From Pelobates cultripes (lineage: Eukaryota; Chordata; Amphibia; Anura; Pelobatidae), in assembly GCA_933207985.1 (NCBI GenBank), contig OW240914.1:285317751-285381750 (forward strand): DNA of 64,000 nucleotides, given 5' to 3'. A program made the position numbers and the translations under genes. The notes beneath the pieces are model-generated. The model saw only the letters and a program-made list of their open reading frames with translations, was not told the origin of the DNA and did no database searches. Below, piece by piece: positions 54,903 through 64,000 of this stretch (positions are counted from its first letter, which is position 1; each line of letters begins with the position of its first letter).

Positions 54903-55404
54903 TAGGGATGTGCATGGGCAAAAAATTCAGTTCGGTTTGTCACTTCTGAAATTCGGGACTTGGGCAATTCGGTTCAGTTCAGCACTTCTGAAATTCAAGA
55001 CTTCGGCATTTTGGTTCGGCACTTCCGAAATTCGGGACTTCGACAATTCAGAAATTTGGCAATTCCCTAAGCCTAACCCTAACCCCAAACTCTAACCCTA
55101 CTCATAACCTAACCCCAACCCTACCCCTAACCCTAGGGTTTGGGGTTGGGGTTAGGGTTAGGGTTGGTTTTAGGTTAGGGGTAGGGTTAGGATTAGGGTT
55201 AGGGTTAGATTCCTGTCATCATTCCCTTAACTTTCCCTCCCTCTCCTGTTTTGCCACTTTTTAGAAATCCGAAGCACTTCAGCACTGCAGAAATTCAGCA
55301 CTTCGGCAATTCGGTACTTCGGTTCGACAATTCGGTACTTTGGTCCAGCACTTCGGAAATTCGGCACTTCGGAAACTCGGCTGAAAACGAATTGCACGTG
55401 TCTA
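54903..55404. mobile_element. Non-autonomous hAT-type element with telomere-like inverted arrays
   Basis: 502 bp flanked by a perfect 8-bp duplication, atatttat (54895-54902 and 55405-55412). Terminal repeats are tagggatgtgca and tgcacgtgtcta. The outer parts consist of irregular attcgg/cacttcgg repeats. The centre is cctaaccctaa-type (55070-55133) switching at about 55135 to ggttagggtt-type (to 55210). No coding capacity. Confidence 0.85.
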
Positions 55405-55412
55405 ATATTTAT

Positions 55413-56481
55413 TTATAACTTGTCCCCTTTTTTCTTCTATTAATTTCCACACCTGATTGGAAGTTTGATTCTTCAGCGATGTAAAGGAACACGGCAAAAG
55501 ATTATTTTATTTGTAGGTAACTAATGGGGTGTCTATCTTATTAATGATTTGCAAATCTATCTGTCAATATGGGTGGTGTTTATGATCATCCCTTTATCTG
55601 CCCTTTGTATTCTGCATAATGCAATCATCATTGTTAATTTTTTCATTTACCAATGCCGAAGAGCGATTATCCATTCCTGTACATTACAATTTCTTTATTA
55701 TATTTAATAACATTTCAACTAACCTGTTGTTGATATTGGTGCTACAGAAATGTATGTGCTGTTGGTGATCTATAATATGCTCCACTCATTTGAAGGGTTG
55801 TGGGCGTCTTTTCCATTTGATCCCCCACAAGTCATTTTTCAACTTTTACAATATTGACTTTAAATTGTTCTCTATAAATAACCACCAATAGTCAAAACAT
55901 TCTGAAAAAACTGTAATTTTTTAGGATATTTTTTCCCCTGTTTGTTTTCTTTACTCGACATTAAATCTTGTCAATTCCACATGCTGAATGTAAATGATTT
56001 ATCAAAAAAGCATTTGCAAAATGTATGCACTTATGAACACAATAAAATGCACATCTGGAAAAATGAACATTATTTAAAATAAACAAGAAACACACAACAC
56101 AATGTACTTATTTTACTTGTTTAGAAAATTACATAATACTAATAGTATGTACAATTGATATCATGTTGTTTTTTCTATATGCTCAAATTCCACTCACTTT
56201 GTACTTAAAGGCACACACCATAAAAAAAATACAAATAAATAAAGATAGCTCATTGGGAAGTCATCCATTGAGCTAAATAACCAGGACGTAACAGAACCGG
56301 TTCTCTGCTTGACAGCCAGGGAGGTGTGACAAGGTCCATTTATTATTGTTTCTCACCAATAATTATTTTACAGTTTACATCTCACCTCTCAACTTACAAC
56401 CTGATGTTAAACTTTAGTGAACAAGCATATCCACATTGCTTATTTCTGTTGCTTCCAGTTAGAAATGTATAATGATAATAC
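55413..56481. other. AT-rich intergenic DNA, no feature seen
   Basis: No exon or repeat structure recognised. Confidence 0.4.
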
Positions 56482-56485
56482 TTAA

Positions 56486-56779
56486 AGGAACACTATAGTG
56501 TTAGAAATGCAGATGTGTATTCCTAACACTATAGTGCCCTGGTGGCCGTTTAGGTGATCAGCTCCCATCTGCAGTGAGAAGAAAGTGACTTTTCTTATAT
56601 TTTCTTTCTCAGAGGCGCTCTGTATGGCTAGCCCCACCTCCATGGCCGAGATCATCAAGATCGATGATCTCAGCCAATTCAGTGCCTTACTATGGGAAAG
56701 CATTGGAAGGCTAGTGTACATGCTGAAGGATTAAAGGGGGTAATTGAGATGAAGTGGTCTGGATGTCTATAGTATCTCT
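56486..56779. mobile_element. T2/Kolobok-like MITE (294 bp)
   Basis: TTAA flanks at 56482-56485 and 56780-56783. Left hairpin aggaacactatagtgttaga with taacactatagtg; right end ggatgtctatagtatctct. Confidence 0.75.
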
Positions 56780-56783
56780 TTAA

Positions 56784-58080
56784 TTTATTTAACTATCTGT
56801 TTTCAATGAAGGCATACTCTTATGGGCACTTATTAACACACATACATACACACAAACATCAATAATAAACATACTGACACACAACCATGACTCTCTTATA
56901 TTGTCCATATTCTTGTTGTGCCATATCAGTTTACACACATGTACATTATATTTTTGTGGCATGTGGGTATCCCCCTCCCCTCTCTTTCACATACACATGT
57001 TATTATAGATGTCCCTGGGTATGTATACATGCTTTTTTTTTCTGTATTTATGGTGTTGTAATGTGTATTGATGTACTATTCCTTTGATTATGATAACGAG
57101 CGGATGGAACACAAGCGTAATTTCCTTTTCCACATGGAGATGGTGTATGCGGAAACTAATGTTCACTTTGCTGCTATCCCTCTACCTTGGTGGGACTACA
57201 CAAGATATTCCAGTTCCTGAGGTCCACTTGTTGTGGAGACATGCAGAGCTTTTTTTATGTGTTTGTAAGTGCATTCATTTATTACATTAATTACCAGACT
57301 TTTTACACTACAAGAGTACGATTGTAATCAGACTTCAAAATTGAGTGATCCCGGAGGGGAGACGTGCCTACTATTCATTTACATATTGTAAGTGCTCTAC
57401 CTCCCCTTCCCCTTGCGCTAATTTGTAACTGTGTTACACTACTTTGTGTTTTTTCTTTTCGTTTAGATTATTTACAGCCTAGCAGGTTGTATTTTTATAT
57501 ATTTTGTATAGTATATATATCATCTGGTTCACAGAGCTTTCTTTTATATGTTTTCACTTACTTGTAAGTATATATCATTTTTTTGTTATACATACATGTA
57601 CCTCTCATGCATTTGCACTCTAAAAACATACAGATTGCTAGTATTATGAATTAGAAATGTGCATCTCTCATGCATACAAATATTCACTACGTGTGTGTCC
57701 TCCTTGAATAAACACAAACCTCCCTTGTATACTCTACCCTCTAATATTCTTTTAATATGTTGTATACACTCCCATACCTCCCAACATAGCAACTCAGGAA
57801 ATCGGGGCATGTGGGCATAGCCAGTGAGAGAAACTTTCAAAAGTGGATGGTTGCTTTCACAAAGGGGTGGGCCCTCAACCTGACATGCAGCCTGGTGAGC
57901 CCCAGCTATCAGGATCATGCAGGGAGCATTGCTGAAGTCCTTGTGCCTGTTGTACTGTGATGGTGAGGGCACTATCAAAATCTTATCTACATGTCTACAT
58001 GAAGCCATTTAAACTATATGCACAGTTTGTCTTTTAGGTGCGCAAAAGGTCTCATGAACAGTATGAAATATGGAGTTTTC
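56784..58080. other. Intergenic, no gene seen
   Basis: AT-rich with CA/TG-rich short tracts. Open frames to about 140 codons occur by chance and show no family resemblance. Confidence 0.4.
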
Positions 58081-58665
58081 TATCAACTCAAACATATAGT
58101 GGTAAATCCCGTTCAAGAATGTGGTGCGAGGGATTTCCTCCAAACATGAGTATATAGGATGTAAACACAGAAAAAAAATATATATAGTGCTCTCCGTATA
58201 TATATGTATAAATAAAAGAGAGCATGGTAAAAACCTGCTTACAGTTTTTGAAGCAACTTATTTGCTCTCTGGTATCAGCATGTGTGGTATAATCCCAACC
58301 TTGGATGTATGGACGCCAGAGGGTATTGTGGTAGAGTGTAGCCAGCAGATCCAAGGTATAAAGTACCGGACCAAAAATTGTGAAAATACACAAAAAGGTT
58401 TATTCACATATATATAAAAGAATACATAAAAAAAATAAACAATAAAAACATTAATACATAGGGCTTTCACAACGCATTTCGCCACATAAAAGGCTTTATC
58501 AACCTGATTTCCTGTAGTTTGTTAATCTAGTTTGTTGTTTGGGCTTGGAGGTCCCCTTACTCTCAGTGTTTGCTGCCTCTTTGCGTGATCTCAGCTTGTT
58601 AGCGCTGTATCTACGTTATATATATATGTATATATATATATATATATATATTTGTTACGTTTCAT
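58081..58665. repeat. Interspersed repeat ending in a TA microsatellite
   Basis: Contains aatacacaaaaaggtttatt and aacgcatttcgccacataaa, then ggctttatcaacctg, the same class of core seen at 26105. A TA tract is at about 58617-58650. Class unknown. Confidence 0.45.
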
Positions 58666-60395
58666 TTAGTTACGTTATATTTATATTTTGTACAGTATTT
58701 ACTGTGTTGCTCAGATGTCCCAGATTCATCAGACTCTCTGCTAATGTACTAAAAAATTTATTTTAAGGGTGCAGCCATCTCTCATTTCCTGGTTGACCTA
58801 AACATTTTTGTATATCTTTGGTACACGTAAACTGGTTGCTCACTGATCACTATTTGATATGATATGGCTTAACAACATTATTGATTTTAGCACTTTGTAT
58901 ATTGCTTACCAGCTGTTTGGCTGCAATGTGTACCTTTTCTCTTTTAACTTAAACATGTTACATGGAAAAATTGTTCTGTAAGACATCTAGGTATATCATT
59001 TTTCTAGGGCCTATAATAATTAAGCATTCATGTTCATAAAACAGCATATCTATCAATCTTTGGGGTCGTTAAAGCAATACATAGAGATTGTGTCATCTAA
59101 TTTGTAGACGTTACATGTTTACCAATAAGCAAACACAGAATTGGTCTGCACATGAGCAGAGTCTACATTCTTTCCATTTCTGAGAGCGAAGGCAAGTTGC
59201 ACCACAAAATGCATGTTTCAATTCAGGATTGTCATATGTCGTTCTGGATCGAATGTAGGGAAGCTCTATGGTTTAATCAGGAAACAATAGTTGTCAAACC
59301 TTGATATTTCATAGTTACACCAAGTTCCAAATCGTTCGATTTCACTATAAAACTGAGGAGTCACTTTGAAAATGAAAGTCAAGTTTTATTCATCCTTAAA
59401 ATTAATTACATTTAAAGTTATAAAGATTTTTTTTTTGACTTAGCTGTATCACCAAAAGTTATTTTCTAGACATTGAATTTTTCATGTTTCTAATAATATT
59501 AAATATGTATTATATATGGAAATCTATGTATGACCAAGGTAGGAAAAGTAACTAATGCAACTGTAGAATAACTGATTAAATGAACGTGCAATAAAAAAAA
59601 ATGCATATTAATGCTGTTTTGAAATCATGGAAGGGGTTAAGCAGTTCTAGAAATATGTACTGTTTAACATCACAGTAGGATAAATCACTGCTCACTGGCA
59701 CTTTCCAGAGCTTAATAGGGAGGGGATATGGGACATTATTTTGATGCTTTATTGACTAAACTACAGGAAAAAAATCCAAATTTGGGCACACGTGCTTGAT
59801 TTAGACGTCTAGAGGTCTGCTAGGAAAATAGGACATAAGAAGAGGGGGCTGGGATAGATAGAGTTAGATATGGACTCCTGCATTTTTTCTGTTCAACTGG
59901 TAAAAAAAATGTGTACAATGTATTTAAAGAAAGCTGCCCGTACATAGTTATTAATGTCCTTTGGTTGCTAAAGTGTGTCATTCAACATCTTATTTACTTT
60001 GTAGCCTGCATGGGCACTGGTTTACTGTAATAGGTTTTTGAAAAGTGTTTACTCTTTCTAATCTCTTTCTTAACTAAATGCATTTTTCTAACCCCATGCA
60101 ACTGTCTCCTATTCTACAAAATATAACCAGTCACCATTAAGATATATAGACATTTACCAAGATATATATATATATATATAGCATGATCTGTGTCTTACAT
60201 TCATGGCCTGCTAAAGATCGTTTGAAGTCACAATCATGCAGCAACTGCCACGATTTTACACCATTTTAATTCAGCATTCTCCCTACAATGATATGCTGGG
60301 AGGTGAACTGATTCTTACACCACTAATTGCCCAGGAGTGCAAGTCTCACATTCTCAGGCAGACAGAAACATCTTTATTCTTCTACTGTCTGAAGA
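58666..60395. other. AT-rich intergenic DNA, no gene seen
   Basis: Nothing recognised apart from a short TA tract at about 60160-60180. Confidence 0.4.
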
Positions 60396-60399
60396 TTAA

Positions 60400-60933
60400 A
60401 GGGACACTATAGTCAATAGAACAACTATAGCTTAATGTAGTTGTTCTGGTATAATCATTATATGCAGGCATTTTCATGCAAACATTGCCTTTTCAGAGAA
60501 AAGGCAGTGTTTACATTGTCCGTAGGGACACCTCCAAGTGGCCACTCCTCAGATGACCACTGGAGGTGCTTCCTGGCTCAGTGCTGCACAGTAGGCAGCA
60601 GTGCCGTTCAGCGTCTCCACACTCTGAATGGGGACACTGAATTTTCCTCATACAGATGCATTGATTCAATGCATCTCTATGAGGAGGAGCTGATTAACCA
60701 AAACGGTGTTTGTTTCCCTATTGGGAAAGCATTGGATTGTCTGAAAATCGTCAATTCTGATTATGTCACCAAGGGGGCGGGGCTAGCACAGGCAGACCCG
60801 CGCGGCGCTGGAAATAAGGTGAGTTTTATTAACTTTTAAGGGAGCTAAGGGTGGGGGCAAGCCACCTAAATGGAGGGTTAAACACTATAGGGTCAGGAAT
60901 ACATGTTTGTGTTCCTGACCCTATAGTGTTCCT
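60400..60933. mobile_element. T2/Kolobok-like MITE
   Basis: TTAA flanks at 60396-60399 and 60934-60937. Left end agggacactatagtcaatag, with acaactatagcttaatgtagttgttct hairpin text; right end cctgaccctatagtgttcct. Same subfamily as 491-1090. Confidence 0.8.
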
Positions 60934-61065
60934 TTAAAGGTGCCCTAGCCCCAAATATGATGTGCAAGTAATTTCAAAGGTAAAATTATGTATTTAAATG
61001 TAAATTTGTAACATTGTGCATGCCTACACACAGTTCTGGGATCAGTGGGAAAATTTCGAATTTAA

Positions 61066-61412
61066 AGGGACACTATAGTCATCAAAACAACTTTAGCTGA
61101 ATGAATCAGTCTCACAGCTCAATTCTCTGCCATTTAGGAGTTAAATCACTTTGTTTCTGTTTATGCAGCCCTAGCCACACCTCCCCTGGATGTGACTGAT
61201 AGAGCCTGCATGAAAAAAAAACTGGTTTCATTTTCAATCAGATGGAACTTACTTTAAAAGTTTGCATCTTCTGCTATGTAAATTAAATTGCAATTACATA
61301 CAGGAGGCTCCTGTAGAGTCTTGCAAGCTATTAACAGAGTTATAAACAGAGATAATCTATACACAAAAACATCTTAATTAAGCTAAAGTTATTTTGTGAC
61401 TATAGTGTCCCT
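61066..61412. mobile_element. T2/Kolobok-like MITE
   Basis: TTAA flanks at 61062-61065 and 61413-61416. Ends agggacactatagtcatcaa and gtgactatagtgtccct form a clear inverted pair. Same subfamily as the incomplete copy at 49630. Confidence 0.82.
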
Positions 61413-61416
61413 TTAA

Positions 61417-62040
61417 AGTTCTGTCCTGCTGTCCCTGGTTTGCTCTCTGATGTCCCCAGATAAAAAAAACTCTCCATAACGCTCCATAAGCCGGAGCATG
61501 GGTGTGCCATTATACATAGGCTAAAATAGATGCCTATCATGTTTTAATAATGTAACTGAAATCATTTATAGTTGTCATTGTGGGTGTGAGAGGTTGGGTT
61601 GGAAAGTCTTTTGGTTTCTATAGGGAGGTAAGACATTAAACATTCATCAACTGACTGCTTAGGAGTATAGACCATTTATCTTAATTTTTTTCTGCTCTCA
61701 AATGTATTGTCCAGTCAGATCCTGTGAACATTTGAAAGTCTGTTACCAATAATTATTTTCCTATACCCTGATGACATTGAAACTGGGTTGTATAGAACCA
61801 AAAATGGTCAAATAGAAGTCATAAAAATAAGGTTGGGGTAAAATTCATGGAGCACACAAAGAAAATTGGTGAGTTAACGCAATGTCTCAGTTAGCCAAGA
61901 CTACTAGAGATATAATGTTCCTAAATTAATATTTGTATAACCATGGCATAGTGCATAAAAGGAAAAAATATTGATACAGGTTCGATTGCAGAGCTTAATC
62001 ATTGCTCTATCAAATAAAGTCTGCGTCATGAAACCATGTT
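61417..62040. other. Intergenic, no feature seen
   Basis: No gene or clear repeat recognised. Confidence 0.35.
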
Positions 62041-63480
62041 CAATCATGGACAAAATGGGCTATTGTCACTGTTCAAGCATGGACAAAATGGGCTATTGTC
62101 ACTGTGGAAAGGGTGTATGGTGACCTGGGACACTTATTCTGCCTCTCAGCTGGAAATGGGGACCTCTAGGGATCCCCTGGATCCGACCTGCCCCTTAAGT
62201 GCTGGAGCAGGAGATACCCTAAAATGCTCTGGAACTGTTCTCCAGATTGGAAATGTGCTGCTATCCGGTGAAGCTTTGATCGGGTATCACTCGGTCCTCC
62301 GACCATCAATCACAGCGCTACTAGAAGGGGATGTCGGGGAGGTCATGAGCCATCAAAGGATACCAAGGACTTGAGAGTACTCCTTTCCACAGAGCCAAAG
62401 GAACCCTTTTTTATAAGGCTGTGACTAAACTGGAGCAAGCTTGAAATCCCTTGCCCGATGGGAAATAACCGCAACATCATAGAACTTTTTCATGCTGCTG
62501 CTTAGGCGCAGATTTGATAAGGGCAGGGATTTAAACTTTGGCATGTTGCTCCTTGGGCGTGGATTTGTTTAGTGCATTACTTGAACCGAGAGAGTGACCA
62601 GCATTCCATATAATGTGTGGGGGTGTTGTCCAAGAAAAGGAGGTTCTAGGAGAGTGTCACGACAACTATATGATCCAACACGCAGAACTATGTAACATCT
62701 ACATAGAACAGAAAAACAGACAGAACATAAACCGGTGCTTAGAATAGCCAGGTTAATACGTTGAAAAATATAGAATAATGAAGGGAAAGCCAAGGTCAAG
62801 GGAGCCAGAAATACACAAGATTGAGAAGTAAGCCAAGTCAAGAAAACTAGAAATTAGAATAGTCAGGAATCACCGAAGTCAAATACTAAGAATATCAATA
62901 ACAAGATCAGGAAAACGCACTCTCGGATACCACGACAGGACAATGAGCTAAGGTATTATAGGGTTGAAATACCCCTCCTTGGGCTGTGATTGGTCAGAGC
63001 TTGGCCTCTGACCCCAGAATGTGCATGTGTGTCAACGGCGTGACGTCAGAGGCACTTTCGCATGACTTTTTGGAGGCGGGGCTACAAATAGACTCAACCT
63101 CACGGTCAGCGCCATCTTAGATCCCGCATGTGGAGGGGATTGAAGCCCCAGTGGGTCAGCTTCTTGCTCACTGCTGCACAGGTAATTCTTTTGTGTGGTT
63201 GCACTAATCGGGTGCGACCACGTGTGGCCCCGAGCCGGGGGCAGTGACAGGGACAATTTGTTAATCTTGTCTCTAGGTCTGGAAGGACACAGCAAGGACG
63301 CTACCTTGTTATCTGGGGATAATGCAATTAAGACTCTAGACAGAGTGGCGCCAGAGAGGGGATTCTGGTACTGTCCATTACACGGTATGGAGCCCGACCT
63401 GTTGGGGAAATCCACCACCCTGTTTATAAATAGTTGTGCTGTGGACTTTTTTCAAATGTAACTACTAAATACTTATACCT
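62041..63480 (+). repeat. LTR-like interspersed element, copy 2, interrupted
   Basis: Shares gagataccctaaaatgctct, ggaactgttctccag and later atctggggataatgcaatta with copy 1 at 51640-52715, and has a TATA-like tgtttataaatag at about 63420. It starts with a 35-base tandem duplication (caatcatggacaaaatgggc / aagcatggacaaaatgggct). Split by a separate LTR-like insertion at 62655-63249. Confidence 0.4.
62655..63249. mobile_element. Solo-LTR-like insertion (TGTCAC...GTGACA)
   Basis: 595 bp with inverted terminal hexamers TGTCAC and GTGACA. It interrupts the homology between the two LTR-like copies (51640 and 62041). Text gcactctcggataccacgac is shared with 44101-44656. Likely a Ty3/Gypsy-type solo LTR; a target duplication was not evident. 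Confidence 0.55.
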
Positions 63481-64000
63481 GAAAAAGTCCTTAGCTGACA
63501 AAACACATTGTGTTGTTTTATATTAATCATTTTAAGCATTAAAGTATATTTGCCATTCACTTACCCTATGTGTTTGACCATTTATTATACTTTTTTTTAA
63601 TGCTTTTAAGCTCTTTTAGTGTGTTTTAGTTCTTTTAATTTTCTGTTGTTCCTAAAACATATTTTTATTATCATAATACCTATTTGCTACCTATACTCTG
63701 GGAAGGACCATTCTTTGGAGGACCTACTCTACATTACATCCCTGGTGGGGTTTGTACCACCCAAGACCTGAGCAGTGTTTACTGCTCCATTAAATGTGAG
63801 TGGATTGTTTTTACTTTTTCACTCATTATTGTACAGTTTACAGAGAGCACTATTGTCTGCCTTTTGTATTTTTTATATACCCACCTATATGCCTAATGAT
63901 TGACTCCAAGAGAAACATATCCATCAGTGGGGATTGTACCGCATGCTGTTTCACTGTCACATCCTGTTCCTAGCTGCGAATCATTCTGGCTTGGCTTCTG
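63481..64000. other. Intergenic, no feature seen
   Basis: AT-rich sequence to the window end. No gene recognised. Confidence 0.35.

Noticed and set aside
55070..55210. Ancestral telomere-telomere fusion
   Set aside because: The array order is C-rich then G-rich, the reverse of a head-to-head fusion, and it lies inside a transposon with an 8-bp duplication.
62036..62374. 112-codon frame beginning with a repeated NHGQNGLLSL-like start
   Set aside because: The repeat is a 35-base tandem duplication within a non-coding LTR-like element; no homologous frame was kept in the copy at 51640.
27893..64000. miR-143/miR-145 cluster, expected between IL17B and CSNK1A1 by human synteny
   Set aside because: Neither mature sequence was found by eye on the plus strand; it may lie beyond the window. 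A sequence search would settle this.

Overview
This window is nuclear DNA of a vertebrate, most likely an anuran amphibian. The evidence is two intron-split vertebrate genes in the order and orientation known from human 5q32 (PCYOX1L followed by IL17B, tail to tail), and a very dense load of amphibian-style transposons. At least fifteen MITEs have TTAA target duplications and AGGG/AGGA termini like the T2/Kolobok elements described in Xenopus. There is also Tc1, hAT, DIRS/Ngaro-type and retroviral material. The species cannot be named from the sequence. No bacterial-type operons, tRNA, rRNA or CRISPR array were seen.

Host genes. The last coding exon of PCYOX1L (+) lies at 2787-3454 with a poly(A) signal near 3955. 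IL17B (-) spans about 13.5 kb: final exon 14362-14617, which starts without a methionine and is easily missed by ORF searches; middle exon 16587-16918; and a candidate 7-codon first exon at 27872-27892. Exons 2 and 3 join in phase 2, exons 1 and 2 in phase 0. Almost everything between and beyond these exons is intron or intergenic DNA filled with repeats.

Repeats left of and inside IL17B. T2-like MITEs sit at 491, 4698, 6156, 8160, 8904, 9390, 18808 and 24739. A hAT-type MITE with a perfect 8-bp duplication is at 18160. Tc1 transposase N-terminal remnants are at 1725 and 18365. A DIRS/Ngaro-like RNase H remnant at 24306-25394 is split by a MITE. Several pyrimidine- or GT-rich minisatellites are also present.

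Endogenous retrovirus. A 9.86-kb provirus on the minus strand occupies 28593-38453 with a 5-bp target duplication (gtgca). It has a complete 5' LTR, a tRNA-Lys1,2-type primer binding site, a repetitive leader, gag, pol and env. It is defective: multiple frameshifts, two MITE insertions, no visible protease active site, and a deletion fusing truncated env to a 3' LTR that lacks most of U3. Unusual features are a tandemly expanded proline-rich gag linker, an array of 49-bp dimer repeats in the leader, and an extra segment of about 164 codons between reverse transcriptase and RNase H.

Right part (38.5-64 kb). The most interesting element is the 3' end of a tyrosine-recombinase retroelement at 40065-41440. 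It has an SGNH-hydrolase reading frame with all three catalytic blocks, followed by a B1-A2-B2 split direct repeat. Further right are a roughly 376-bp tandem repeat block, a 408-bp direct duplication, a 1.57-kb Tc1-like transposon with ~200-bp inverted repeats, a hAT-type element carrying inverted telomere-like repeats, LTR-like fragments, and more MITEs. No host gene was recognised right of 28 kb.
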